The translations under genes were made by a program, and so were the position numbers. The notes beneath the pieces were generated by a model, which saw nothing but the letters and a program-made list of their open reading frames with translations, was not told the origin of the DNA and ran no database searches. A stretch of 64,000 bases of DNA, from contig CANFWI010000004.1 in NCBI GenBank assembly GCA_947450675.1, positions 49,597 through 113,596 on the forward strand. Reading direction: 5' to 3'. This document shows, one piece after another, positions 1-8,581 of the stretch. This stretch comes from Comamonadaceae bacterium. GTDB taxonomy: Bacteria; Pseudomonadota; Gammaproteobacteria; Burkholderiales; Burkholderiaceae_C. Each line of letters opens with the position of its first letter. Positions within the stretch are counted from its first letter, which is position 1.

Positions 1-677
1 CCAATCCAGGCAAAAATTTGCGAGGGTGTCAGCGTGAAGGTCAGCGCCAAGCAAATACCAGCGACTGCCGCCAAGGCAGCACAGACACCCGCCAGCATCA
101 GCGACATGCCTTTTTGGTTGATGCCAAAAGCAGCGGCAATCTGCCCGTCTTCAGCCATCGCGCGCAGCGCCTTGCCGAGGTCGGTGTAGCGCATACCCGC
201 CCAAATCAGCAAAGCGATCGAGACAGACAACACCAACGTGACCAGCTCAGGCACCGGAATGTAAAGCGAGCCGACGGTGAATTTCATGTCGTTGTAAGTT
301 GTCTCCAGCCGTCGGTAATCTGCCGTCCAGACGGCCTGAATACCACTTTCAATCACCACCGTGATGCCGAAGGTGACCAGCAGCGAATTGAAGGGTGAAA
401 TTTGAAATCGAGCCAGCACCCACTGCAGGCCAACGCCGATTAAAAAGAACACTGGCGGCAAGATCAGCAGACCCAACAGCGGGTCCACATGCCACACCGT
501 AGCCATGTGGTAGCTCAAGTAAGCGGCCAGAAAAACCAGCCCGAAATGGGACAGATTGATCTGCCGCAGCAGACCCCAGGTCAGGCCCAAGCCAAGCCCG
601 ATCAGCCCGTAGAGACCGCCGATGAAAATCCCCGAGAGGATCGATTGCACCAATAAATTAAAACTCGGGAAACTCAT
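1..677 (-). CDS. Branched-chain amino acid-type ABC transporter permease (LivH family), 3' end cut by window edge
   Basis: The ORF is open at the left window edge and absent from the ORF track. It reads MSFPSFNLLVQSILSGIF from an ATG at 677 and continues for about 225 residues of strongly hydrophobic sequence. The segment IGGLYGLIGLGLGLTWGL followed by INLSHFG is typical of LivH-family inner-membrane permeases, as is the later LGKALRAMAEDGQIAAAFGI, which resembles the cytoplasmic coupling loop. It lies 17 bp downstream of a matching periplasmic binding protein, so the two form one uptake system; LivM and the ATPases presumably lie left of the window. Substrate is unknown; the context suggests an aromatic or organic acid rather than leucine. 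Confidence 0.88.
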   Translation of the reverse strand, partial: MSFPSFNLLVQSILSGIFIGGLYGLIGLGLGLTWGLLRQINLSHFGLVFLAAYLSYHMATVWHVDPLLGLLILPPVFFLIGVGLQWVLARFQISPFNSLLVTFGITVVIESGIQAVWTADYRRLETTYNDMKFTVGSLYIPVPELVTLVLSVSIALLIWAGMRYTDLGKALRAMAEDGQIAAAFGINQKGMSLMLAGVCAALAAVAGICLALTFTLTPSQIFAWI

Positions 678-694
678 CTGCAGCCCTTACCGGA

Positions 695-1897
695 TTACTT
701 GACTTGAAGCTTGACGCCAGGGGGCGCAAACTGCGCTGGGTAAACCACGACCCACTTACCGTTTTGCACCTGTTTGATCTTCATCAGGTCATCGCCATAG
801 TTGCCAGGACCGTCAAAGCGCAAACGCCCATGGATGGATTCAACGCGGTTCTTACGAAGCCACGCAGCGATGGCCTTGTCGTCAAGGCTGTTGGCACCGC
901 GCACGCCCGCTTCCAAAATCTGCCATGCTGAATACGACGCTGCGGCCTGTACCTCAACACTGGTGTCCGGCAAGTTCAGTTTGGCGGCACGTTCATTGAA
1001 AACTTTGACGAACTGAGCGGCCGTCGGGTTGTTGGTGAACGGCGCATGCTCTTCAAAAATCGTCACCGCCAACGCGTTATTGCCGTCAGCCGCTTTACTC
1101 ATCGGGCCTGGTGCCGGGTAGAGGTGAAAGTGCAACGGTGGCGTGTAGTCAATCTTCTTCATCGCATCGAGCAGCATGTTGCCTTCGAGGCCGATGTCAC
1201 CAATCCAGACCAGATCGGGTTTGGCATCTTTCACACGCGCAGCGATAGGGCCAAAATCCCGGTTGCCAAAGTCCCATTCCAAAAACAGCACTTCCGTCAA
1301 ACCACGTTTTTTAGCCACTTCACGACCGCCCAGCGACATGAAGTGAATTGACGGGAACTTGCTGGTGACGATGGCAATTGTCTTTGGGGGTTTTGGAGAT
1401 GCCGCGAGTGCATCAAAAAGTGTGTTGGGCACTGTGGTGCCGGGATCAGCTCCAATCGACCAGGCCGGAAACTGCATGTCGTACTTGGCCAAAGAGGGAA
1501 TGCCGAAGGTGTGGTGGACCAGCACTTTGTTGTAGCGTTGTGCGACACCCATGGCCGACAAAATCGCACCCGTGGCGTAGGGCCCCATCAATAGATCGAC
1601 CTTGTCGGACGTCACCAGCTGCTCGTAAAGCGTGCGCGCCAGTTCAGGTTTGGACTGATCGTCCTTCACCGTCCACTCGACCTTGCGGCCCAGCAAACCA
1701 CCGCGGGCGTTGAGCTGTTCAACATAAATTTCGCCGACCAGCTTGTGCGTCAAGGCGGTTGATGACAAGGGGCCCGTCAGCGCCAGCGTGCTGCCGATGC
1801 GTATCGGGCCAGGCGCCTGCGCCTGCGCCACGCCAGCCCATGCCAGCGCTGCACTCACCGCAGTCACTGCGGACAATTTTCTTCTTGTCATCTTCAT
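695..1897 (-). CDS. Periplasmic ABC transporter substrate-binding protein (LivK-like, peripla_BP_6 fold)
   Basis: 400 residues with a signal peptide (MKMTRRKL, hydrophobic core, cleavage near AQA-Q). The mature start PIRIGSTLALTGPLSS and the segment LNARGGLLGRKVEW are classic for the Leu/Ile/Val-binding (HAAT) family. A GGAGACA Shine-Dalgarno sits just before the ATG. It is followed directly by the LivH-like permease. It captures a small ligand in the periplasm; the ligand cannot be read from sequence. Association with an intradiol dioxygenase and a CoA-transferase upstream in the same strand run suggests an aromatic acid or a ring-cleavage product. Confidence 0.9.
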   Translation of the reverse strand: MKMTRRKLSAVTAVSAALAWAGVAQAQAPGPIRIGSTLALTGPLSSTALTHKLVGEIYVEQLNARGGLLGRKVEWTVKDDQSKPELARTLYEQLVTSDKVDLLMGPYATGAILSAMGVAQRYNKVLVHHTFGIPSLAKYDMQFPAWSIGADPGTTVPNTLFDALAASPKPPKTIAIVTSKFPSIHFMSLGGREVAKKRGLTEVLFLEWDFGNRDFGPIAARVKDAKPDLVWIGDIGLEGNMLLDAMKKIDYTPPLHFHLYPAPGPMSKAADGNNALAVTIFEEHAPFTNNPTAAQFVKVFNERAAKLNLPDTSVEVQAAASYSAWQILEAGVRGANSLDDKAIAAWLRKNRVESIHGRLRFDGPGNYGDDLMKIKQVQNGKWVVVYPAQFAPPGVKLQVK

Positions 1898-1960
1898 GGT
1901 TTGTCTCCTGTTTATTTATAAGTAGAACCGCAAAAAAATCAATCAGCGAGGCAGATGATG

Positions 1961-2950
1961 TCAGTCCACCTGCGCGCCAGAACGCTTGACCAAGTCAGCC
2001 CATTTGGTGATTTCAGATCGACCAAAACTGACCAGTTCGTCGGGTTTCATGTTGCGCAATTCAAGGCCTTGAGCGCCGAGTTTGGCGGCGACCTCCGGGC
2101 TTGCCATGGCCTGCGCCGCGGCCTCTCTGAGGCGCGCCAACACCGGCGCTGGCGTGGCCGCAGGGGCATACATCATGAACCAAGCCACCAGGTCAAAGTC
2201 AGCCACGCCTTGCTCCATCAAGGTCGGCACATCGGGCGCTGCAGCACTGCGTTTGGCACTGGACGCGCCCAGTGCACGCAGCTTGCCCGACTTGATGTGC
2301 GGCAACACAGCTGCCGGGTGATAAAACATGAACTGCACCTGCCCGCCCATCACATCGGTCAAGGCCAAACCGCCTTCTTTGTAGGGCACATGAACCATGT
2401 CACCACCGACGCGTGCTTTCAGCAGTTCACCGGCCAGATGTCCCGACGTGCCGTTGCCCGCCGATGCATAACTCACCTTGCTGCCGGGACGGTTCGCCAG
2501 CGTTGCCAAATCTTTCACCGTCTTCAAAGGCGAATTGGCGGCGACCACCAGCAAGGTCGGCGTGTAACCGGCAAACGCCACAGGCGCAAAGTCTTTCAGC
2601 GGGTCGTAGGGCAGCTTCTTGAACAAGGTGGCGTTGATCGCGTGCGTGCCGACCGTGCCCATCACGATGGTGTAGCCATCCGCCGCTGATTTGGCCACCA
2701 GATCCGAGCCAATGACGCCGCCAGCACCCGCGCGGTTTTCAACCACCACGGGCTGCCCCAGCGCCTTGCTCAAACCCTCTGCGATCACCCTGGAAATAAT
2801 GTCGGTCGTCGAGCCGGGACCAAACGGAACCACCAGCTTGATGGGGCGCAGCGGGTAGTCTTGCGCCAGGGCTGGCAAAGCGCTCAATCCTAGGGCGATC
2901 GAGGTTAAAAGAGTGGCGACCCGTACGCTGCCGTTTGAGCGTGAATTCAT
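1961..2950 (-). CDS. Bug (TctC) family tripartite tricarboxylate transporter receptor protein
   Basis: 329 residues with signal peptide ending near ALAQ and the Bug-family opening YPLRPIKLVVPFGPGSTTD. The later VVENRAGAGGVIGSDLVAKS and YASAGNGTSGHLAGEL are family hallmarks. These periplasmic receptors bind carboxylates or related small polar molecules; most are not linked to TctAB permeases, and none is linked here. The start codon overlaps the stop of the preceding CaiB-like gene by 4 bp (ATGA), indicating translational coupling. One of six Bug paralogues in the window. Confidence 0.92.
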   Translation of the reverse strand: MNSRSNGSVRVATLLTSIALGLSALPALAQDYPLRPIKLVVPFGPGSTTDIISRVIAEGLSKALGQPVVVENRAGAGGVIGSDLVAKSAADGYTIVMGTVGTHAINATLFKKLPYDPLKDFAPVAFAGYTPTLLVVAANSPLKTVKDLATLANRPGSKVSYASAGNGTSGHLAGELLKARVGGDMVHVPYKEGGLALTDVMGGQVQFMFYHPAAVLPHIKSGKLRALGASSAKRSAAAPDVPTLMEQGVADFDLVAWFMMYAPAATPAPVLARLREAAAQAMASPEVAAKLGAQGLELRNMKPDELVSFGRSEITKWADLVKRSGAQVD

Positions 2951-4125
2951 GCTTTGCTTTCATTCGCTGCAGGCGTTTGTTGGTAAGCCGCGCGAGCAGC
3001 CCAGCCGCGCGCGAACTCAGCATTGTGTTGACCCAGTAGCGGTGGTGCGGTGACGTCGAGCGAACGCTCGCCATCAAAGGAAACCGGCGAGCGCACGGTC
3101 TTGAACGTGCCCGCAACAGGGTGCGGTGCCTCAACAAACAATTGCAGGTGCTCCGCCTGCGGGTCTTGCGGCACTTCGGCGGTGGTGTAGACCGGCGCAT
3201 GTGGCACGTCTTCTGCTGCCAAGCGAGCGCACCAGTCAGCCCGCGTTCGCAGCTTGAAGATAGCGGCCAACACATGCATCAGCGCTTCTTGGTTGTCGAT
3301 GCGCGCTTGCCGCGTGGCAAAGCGCGGGTCTTCAAAAATGTCATGCCGCTCCATCACCGTTGCCAGACCTTGCCAGAACTTAGGCGGCGAGGACATGTGC
3401 AGCGCCAGCCACAGACTGTCGCTGCACTGCATCACATACGACTGCGAGACGCTGGGCCGACTGAACGGACCCATGACTTCATCGGCAGAAAACAAATGCG
3501 TGAAGGCGTCCAAATTGAAGTGGGTCATGGCCTCCATCATGGAGACCTCAACCTGGCGACCGATGCCCGTGGCATGCCTTTCGTGCAAAGCGCCAAGGAT
3601 GCCGTATGCAGCATAGAAACCGGTCAATGCATCAGCCAGAGCCGGCCCCACCACACGTGGATTGTCCGGGTTGATCAGCAGCCCCAAAAATCCGCTGATC
3701 GCTTGGGACACTGTGTCATAACTCGGCCGACCCGCATAGGGACCGGTGGGCCCAAAGCCGCTGATGGCGCAGTAAATCAAACGCGGATTGATCTTTTGTA
3801 GACGCTCTTGTCCGGCACCAATTTGCTCGGCAACGCCCGGTCGAAAGTTCTGAATGTAGACATCGGCTTCACGAATCAGATCATCAAAGCGCGCCAGATC
3901 AGCCGCGTCTTTGGTGTTCAGCGTGATGCTGCGTTTGTTGCGGTTGTAGGTCTGAAAATGCGGGCTGTACAGCTCGCCTTTGAAGGCCCGAAAGGGGTCA
4001 CCGGTGACGGGCAGTTCAACCTTGACGACATCAGCGCCCAAGTCAGCCAGCAGCATGGAGGCCGCGGGCCCGGTGATGAAGGTGCCGTGCTCGACCACCT
4101 TGACGTTTGCAAGAACTTTGGCCAT
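2947..4125 (-). CDS. Class III (CaiB/BaiF) acyl-CoA transferase
   Basis: 392 residues from the ATG at 4125 (MAKVLANVKVVEHGTFITGP). The longer ORF in the track adds 26 residues that have no family similarity. Hallmarks are MLLADLGADVVKVE near the N-terminus and GRPSYDTVSQAISGF, where the Asp of the SYD triplet aligns with the catalytic aspartate of formyl-CoA transferase. It moves CoA between carboxylic acids in the cytoplasm. It sits 7 bp after the citrate-synthase-fold lyase and overlaps the Bug receptor by 4 bp, so it probably activates the acid that this operon breaks down. Acid identity is unknown. Confidence 0.9.
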   Translation of the reverse strand: MAKVLANVKVVEHGTFITGPAASMLLADLGADVVKVELPVTGDPFRAFKGELYSPHFQTYNRNKRSITLNTKDAADLARFDDLIREADVYIQNFRPGVAEQIGAGQERLQKINPRLIYCAISGFGPTGPYAGRPSYDTVSQAISGFLGLLINPDNPRVVGPALADALTGFYAAYGILGALHERHATGIGRQVEVSMMEAMTHFNLDAFTHLFSADEVMGPFSRPSVSQSYVMQCSDSLWLALHMSSPPKFWQGLATVMERHDIFEDPRFATRQARIDNQEALMHVLAAIFKLRTRADWCARLAAEDVPHAPVYTTAEVPQDPQAEHLQLFVEAPHPVAGTFKTVRSPVSFDGERSLDVTAPPLLGQHNAEFARGWAARAAYQQTPAANESKA

Positions 4126-4132
4126 GCAGAAC

Positions 4133-4930
4133 TCAGACCGCTTTCGGCATGTCGCCGGTGTACTGCAGGCCTTGGGTGGCTTGGTACGACAGCGCAAAAC
4201 CAATCGGGTCTTCCAGCTCTTCGTTCAGGTGCGCAATCAGACTGGCTGTGCGCGCCAGCATCGGCACGCCTTTGAGCGCATTGACCGGAAAACCCACGCC
4301 CAGCAACACCGCCGGAATCGCACCGGACACATTGAGCTTGAGTTCTTTGCCGACGACCTCAGGAATGACGGCCTCCACTATTTTTGCGATCTCAACATAA
4401 CGCTGGCCCGCGCCAGCCTCGGCCGAAACTTCGAACAAGCGTCCGACGCGCGGATCGCGTTGCTTGTGCTCGGGATGACCGTAACCTGCGATGGGCAACT
4501 TACGCGCACGCAAATCAGCCACCACCACACGCGCCGCCGCATGCAGGTCACCAGCGTGTTTGTCGGCTTCTTTTTCGACCGCCAAATACAAGCGCCCGGC
4601 TGTTTCTGAGGCGCCCAATATGACCGAGCCTGAGCCCAGCAGGCCCGCGGCCACTGCGCCTTGCATCGCGTCCGGCGCAGCAGCCAACGTCATGCGGGCC
4701 GCTTGCACGCTGGGCACCAAACCGTGCTCGGCAATCGCCACCAAGGTGGCATTCAGCACCGCACTGGTCGCTGCATCAGCCCGACGACCTGTGACCAACA
4801 AAAAGAAGTAATCGCCGAAATTAATGTGGCCGATCAGGTCACGGGACAAGTCCGCGCCGCGAACCACGATCGTGTCAGCGTTCGAGGTGCAAATGGCTGA
4901 ACGGGGTTGGGTGGCCTTGCCAATTTTCAA
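4133..4930 (-). CDS. Citrate-synthase-fold protein, citryl-CoA lyase-like
   Basis: 265 residues, much shorter than citrate synthase (about 430) and matching the length of the lyase module at the C-terminus of ATP-citrate lyase. GYGHPEHKQRDPR carries the conserved His of the family. LNVSGAIPAVLL aligns by eye with LNVDG of ATP-citrate lyase, so the usual catalytic Asp appears to be Ser. The ending HLNEELEDPIGF is also family-like. Lies between the intradiol dioxygenase and the CoA-transferase, suggesting C-C cleavage of a CoA ester, with acetyl-CoA as a likely product. The altered Asp makes the exact reaction uncertain. Confidence 0.75.
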   Translation of the reverse strand: MKIGKATQPRSAICTSNADTIVVRGADLSRDLIGHINFGDYFFLLVTGRRADAATSAVLNATLVAIAEHGLVPSVQAARMTLAAAPDAMQGAVAAGLLGSGSVILGASETAGRLYLAVEKEADKHAGDLHAAARVVVADLRARKLPIAGYGHPEHKQRDPRVGRLFEVSAEAGAGQRYVEIAKIVEAVIPEVVGKELKLNVSGAIPAVLLGVGFPVNALKGVPMLARTASLIAHLNEELEDPIGFALSYQATQGLQYTGDMPKAV

Positions 4931-4960
4931 AATGAAGCTCCTGGATGAGATGAAAAATAC

Positions 4961-5857
4961 TCAGGCCGACGGTACGAGTTTGAAGTCATAGTGCGCCGTA
5001 TGGAAAGGCGTGGCCATGACGCGGCCATCCGGCGCCGTGCCAGCGGGATGGGCTTGGAAATCAACGATCAGACTGTTGCGCACGCCAAACACCGCATCGG
5101 AATCCAAGAACGGGCTGTCGGACACAAACAGGTGGGTGATCAAACGCTCATGGCCTGGCGCGCTGAGCATGGTGTGCATGTGGCCTGGCCGGTTCGGGTG
5201 GCGCCCCATGCGGCGCAGCATGCCGCCGACCGGGCCGTCATCAGGCACTGGGTAGTAAGCCGGCTTGATCGACCAAAAGCGGTAGTTGCCGTCCGCATCG
5301 GTATGAAAACGCGCACGCAGGGCCATCGGCGCATCCGGACCTTTTTGCAAGTCATAAAAACCGTCGCCATCGCCCGACCAGACGTCTAGCGTGCAATTAG
5401 CAATCGGTTGGCCGGAGGTGTCGGTGACACGGCCGTGGTAGTAGGCCGGTGTGCCAGAGCTGACGCCGGTGATGTCGGAGCCCAAGGCCAGCTCGGGTGC
5501 ACCCTCCCAGAAAAACGGGCCAAGCACCGTGGCTTCAGTGGCCACCAGTGACGTCGGCTTGGCCTTCAGCGCAGCTTCAGCGCCCTTGGCTTGCTCGATG
5601 CCGACCACCGCCATGGAAAGGCCTAACGTGTCGGACAGCAAGATGAATTCTTGGCGCTTTTCATCGCACATCTGGCCGGCCGCCGTCAGAAATTCGATCG
5701 TCGACATCCATTCGTCGGGCGTCAGTTGCACTTCTTGCGCAAAGGCGTGAACGTGTTTGACCAGCGAGGTCATGACCTGCTTGAACCGAGGATCCTTGCA
5801 TTCAGTCATGCGCTCAATCACCGCTTGCGCCAAGTCTTTGACTTCAAGTTCAGCCAT
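4961..5857 (-). CDS. Intradiol ring-cleavage dioxygenase, hydroxyquinol 1,2-dioxygenase type
   Basis: 298 residues from the ATG at 5857, chosen because GGAGACAAAGC precedes it; the track ORF starts 13 codons earlier. An N-terminal helical dimerisation domain (about 1-110) is followed by the catalytic beta-sandwich. All four ferric-iron ligands are visible: Tyr168 (GFYDLQ), Tyr202 (YYPVPDDGPVG), His226 and His228 (RPGHMH). DGFYDLQ and the C-terminal THLFVSDSPFLDSDAVFGV are typical of hydroxyquinol rather than plain catechol dioxygenases. Expected reaction: hydroxyquinol + O2 to maleylacetate. The matching maleylacetate reductase is at 10961. First gene of a leftward operon, divergent from a LysR gene. 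Confidence 0.88.
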   Translation of the reverse strand: MAELEVKDLAQAVIERMTECKDPRFKQVMTSLVKHVHAFAQEVQLTPDEWMSTIEFLTAAGQMCDEKRQEFILLSDTLGLSMAVVGIEQAKGAEAALKAKPTSLVATEATVLGPFFWEGAPELALGSDITGVSSGTPAYYHGRVTDTSGQPIANCTLDVWSGDGDGFYDLQKGPDAPMALRARFHTDADGNYRFWSIKPAYYPVPDDGPVGGMLRRMGRHPNRPGHMHTMLSAPGHERLITHLFVSDSPFLDSDAVFGVRNSLIVDFQAHPAGTAPDGRVMATPFHTAHYDFKLVPSA

Positions 5858-5911
5858 GCTTTGTCTCCATTTATTAATCGCCTCTTTGAGAGGCATTTCT
5901 ACTGAATATGC

Positions 5912-5928
5912 ACTGCAGTTTAGGCAGT
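5912..5928. promoter_or_regulatory. Candidate LysR-type operator (T-N11-A dyad)
   Basis: ACTGC-N7-GCAGT lies in the 157-bp divergent gap between the dioxygenase operon and the LysR gene. The inner T and A give T-N11-A, the LysR-type consensus spacing. A similar CTGC/GCAG dyad occurs at 9987 in front of the second LysR gene. Regulatory role is inferred from position and symmetry. Confidence 0.5.
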
Positions 5929-6014
5929 CACCTGCACCACTGGAAATGATTAATTTTCACCGTTATGATCGATGGCATCAATGGTTAAATCAACAAAAAA
6001 CCGAGGGTTTTCCC

Positions 6015-6899
6015 ATGGAACTTCGCCATGTTCGTTACTTTGATGCGATCGCCGAAACACTGAATTTCACACGAGCAGCTGAGCGTTTGCATGTCACACA
6101 ATCGACGCTCTCGCACCAGATCCGGCAACTTGAAGAAGAGATTGGCGTTCAGCTGTTTGACCGCAGCTCCAAAAAAGTCCGCATGACGGAAGCTGGCGAA
6201 ATTTTGCGCAGCCACCTGACGCCGGCGCTTGAACACATTGACCGGGGCTTGCAGGCACTGCGCGCCGACACCCAAGCTTCGACCGGCCACATCCGTCTGG
6301 GCACCACGCCCAGCTTCAACGCCCGAATGGCCCCACTGTGCGTGAGCACCTTGTTGCAGCATTACCCCGGGGTGCAGGTCACTGTCGAAGAACTGGGTGC
6401 CAGCATGATTGCCAAGCGCTTGATGTCGGGCCATTTGGACATCGGCGTCTCTTACCGACCTGACAACCGGCCGGAGCTTTGGTTTGAGCCGCTTTACAAC
6501 GAGCAATTGCGACTGGTGGTGGCGGCAAATCATCCTTTGGCCAAACGTAAGCGGGTGCGCATGGTGGAGTTGCATCATCTGCGCATGGTGTTGTTACCAC
6601 GCCAATTTTTCACACGACAGTTGCTGGAAGACTGCTTTGAAGCGGCCGGTAGCAGGCCGCATGTGGTGGCTGAGCTCAACACGATTGCGCCCAGCATTGA
6701 ATTGATTCGTCGAACTGACCTGGCCGGCATCATCACCGAAACCGCCATCACTCCGGCCGACGATTTACGCATCGTGCCGCTGCAAGACCCGACGCCTGTG
6801 CGCACGCCTGGCATGCTCTGGAACAAGGGCGGCAACCGCTCGCCCATGCTGAAACATTTCACCGACATCATCCGGCGGGCCGCAGGCCCGGCCGAATGA
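6015..6899 (+). CDS. LysR-family transcriptional regulator, divergent to dioxygenase operon
   Basis: 294 residues from the ATG at 6015 (MELRHVRYFDAIAETLNFTR), the normal start for the family; the track ORF adds 86 upstream codons that run into the dioxygenase leader. The winged helix-turn-helix AAERLHVTQSTLSHQIRQLE covers about residues 18-37, followed by a type 2 periplasmic-binding-fold effector domain (GHIRLGTTPSFNARMAP onward). It belongs to the CbnR/CatR-like group controlling aromatic catabolism. It probably senses a ring-cleavage intermediate and activates the leftward operon starting at 5857. Confidence 0.9.
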   Translation: MELRHVRYFDAIAETLNFTRAAERLHVTQSTLSHQIRQLEEEIGVQLFDRSSKKVRMTEAGEILRSHLTPALEHIDRGLQALRADTQASTGHIRLGTTPSFNARMAPLCVSTLLQHYPGVQVTVEELGASMIAKRLMSGHLDIGVSYRPDNRPELWFEPLYNEQLRLVVAANHPLAKRKRVRMVELHHLRMVLLPRQFFTRQLLEDCFEAAGSRPHVVAELNTIAPSIELIRRTDLAGIITETAITPADDLRIVPLQDPTPVRTPGMLWNKGGNRSPMLKHFTDIIRRAAGPAE

Positions 6900-6911
6900 C
6901 GCGAGGCGTCA
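6897..6911. repeat. 15-bp dyad containing both stop codons of two convergent genes
   Basis: TGACGC-gag-GCGTCA. The left TGA (6897-6899) ends the LysR gene and the right TCA (6909-6911) is the complement of the nitroreductase stop. There is no T tract, so it is at best a weak bidirectional hairpin. Confidence 0.45.
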
Positions 6912-7493
6912 GAGAACGCTACAGGCTTGTGCAAAGCTCAGACGTGGGTTGCGGTCAAACAACTTGCTGTTGTCGCCGTAACCCAGGTTGATCAAAAAGT
7001 TGGCTTGCAGGCGTCCGTCAGGGAAAAATTCGGCATTGACTTTGGCCAGATCGACACCGCTCATCGGGCCGCAATCCAGGCCCACAGCGCGCGCGGCGAT
7101 CATGAAGTAAGCGCCGCTCAAGGTGCTGTTGCGGATGGCAGTGCCATCGGCCAAGGGCTTGTTGCCTTCAAACATTTCCTGGGCGCCAGGTTTGTGCCAG
7201 ACCACGGGCATGTGCTCGTAAAACCGCGTGTCAGTGGCAACGATGACGGTGACGGGTGCGACCGCGGTTTTCTCGACATTGCCCGGCGACAAAGCAGGGA
7301 TCAAACGCTGACGTGACTCGGCGGAGTTCAGAAAAACGTAGCGCGCGGGCTGCGTGTTCATCGAAGTTGCGCCCATCTTGGCGATGTCATAGACCTGCTG
7401 CAGCAGCTCGGCAGACACCGGCTTGTCTATGAAGCCATTGGCCGTGCGGGCTTTGAAAAAAAGTTGGTCGAGGCAAGTGTCAGAAATTTGCAT
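6909..7493 (-). CDS. Nitroreductase-fold NAD(P)H:FMN oxidoreductase, RutE/malonic semialdehyde reductase-like
   Basis: 194 residues. The N-terminal LDQLFFKARTANGF, ATSMNTQPARYVFL and the middle segment NSTLSGAYFMIAARAVGLDCGPMSG match the RutE/HadB branch of the nitroreductase superfamily. Members use FMN and NAD(P)H to reduce 3-oxopropanoate or other oxo and nitro compounds. Last gene of the leftward block starting at 9874. Substrate in this pathway is unknown; reduction of a quinone, semialdehyde or nitroaromatic are all possible. Confidence 0.82.
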   Translation of the reverse strand: MQISDTCLDQLFFKARTANGFIDKPVSAELLQQVYDIAKMGATSMNTQPARYVFLNSAESRQRLIPALSPGNVEKTAVAPVTVIVATDTRFYEHMPVVWHKPGAQEMFEGNKPLADGTAIRNSTLSGAYFMIAARAVGLDCGPMSGVDLAKVNAEFFPDGRLQANFLINLGYGDNSKLFDRNPRLSFAQACSVL

Positions 7494-7538
7494 GGGATGG
7501 GTTCTTTAAAAAATTGAAGAAGAGTGAAGCTTACAGAT

Positions 7539-8534
7539 TTACTCGGGCTTGATGTCAAGTTCACGCGTCAGCTGGGTCCAGCGGTCGACGTCGCGCTTGA
7601 CCAACGCCCGCGTGTCAGCGGGGCTCAGCGCCAATGGCCTGCCGCCCGCCTTGCGAAAAATATCGATCACATCAGGGGCCGCAATGACCTTGGCCAATTC
7701 AGTGCGCAGGTGTGAGGCCACATCTGCCGGGGTTTTGGCCGGCAGAAAAAAACCAAACCAAGACTCCAACTCCAAGGCGGCAACGCCGGTTTCAGTGATG
7801 GTCGGCACCGCCGGGTGGCCCGCCAAACGAGCACTGCCAGAGACTGCTAACGCCTTCACATTGCCGGCATCAACCTGCACACGGGCAGTCGGTGAGAGGT
7901 CAAAAAACACATCGACGCGGCCGCCCAACAAGTCTTGGTATGCCGCCTGCGCGCCGCGGTAAGGCACATGCACCAGCTCAACGCCGGCGAGATGCCAGAG
8001 AGCGGCTGCCAGCACATGCTGACCAGAGCCGTTGCCCGCTGATGCGTAGGTCAACTTGCCGGGATTGGCCTTGGCATTCGCCACCAAGTCTTTCAGGGAA
8101 TTGAAAGGCAAGTCTTTGCGCGCCATCAAGGTGTAGCTATAGGCCACGGCCAAACCGACGGGCTCGAAGTCACGCAGGCTGTCGTAGGGCAAATTGCGGT
8201 ACAGGCCCGGGTTGATGGCGAGATTGGAGATCGAGCCGACCAGCAAGGTGTAACCATCAGGCGCTGCCTTGGCCGCCACATCGGTCCCAATCAAGGTGCC
8301 CGAGCCGGGGCGGTTCTCAACCACCACCGGTTGCGCCAGTTGCTTGCTTAACCGGTCGGCCAGCAGACGCCCCACAAAATCAAAACCACCACCAGGCGGC
8401 TGCGGCACCACCACCTTCAGCGGCTTATTGGGAAACACTTGCGCGGCCGCAGGGATAGCCGTCCAGGCCAGCACCATCAGCAGCGTCTGAGCCAATGCCA
8501 AGCTGAGTCGGCCCTTCAGGGTATGACGGGTCAT
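7539..8534 (-). CDS. Bug (TctC) family solute receptor
   Basis: 331 residues with a signal peptide ending around PAAAQ. VFPNKPLKVVVPQPPGGGFD, VVENRPGSGTLIGTDVAAKA and YASAGNGSGQHVLAAAL are typical Bug segments. Note PPGGGFD in place of the more common PGGxxD ligand-loop sequence. It lies 45 bp upstream of the nitroreductase gene and downstream of the NTF2-like gene in one strand run, with GGAGACAAAG as Shine-Dalgarno. No TctA/TctB permease is nearby. Confidence 0.92.
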   Translation of the reverse strand: MTRHTLKGRLSLALAQTLLMVLAWTAIPAAAQVFPNKPLKVVVPQPPGGGFDFVGRLLADRLSKQLAQPVVVENRPGSGTLIGTDVAAKAAPDGYTLLVGSISNLAINPGLYRNLPYDSLRDFEPVGLAVAYSYTLMARKDLPFNSLKDLVANAKANPGKLTYASAGNGSGQHVLAAALWHLAGVELVHVPYRGAQAAYQDLLGGRVDVFFDLSPTARVQVDAGNVKALAVSGSARLAGHPAVPTITETGVAALELESWFGFFLPAKTPADVASHLRTELAKVIAAPDVIDIFRKAGGRPLALSPADTRALVKRDVDRWTQLTRELDIKPE

Positions 8535-8581
8535 GTCTTTGTCTCCAGTTTATTTTTATACCGACACGATGCGAAAAAGGC

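Noticed and set aside
5880-5894. GCCTC-N5-GAGGC hairpin in the dioxygenase leader
   Set aside because: Short arms and no further regulatory context; can arise by chance in GC-rich DNA.
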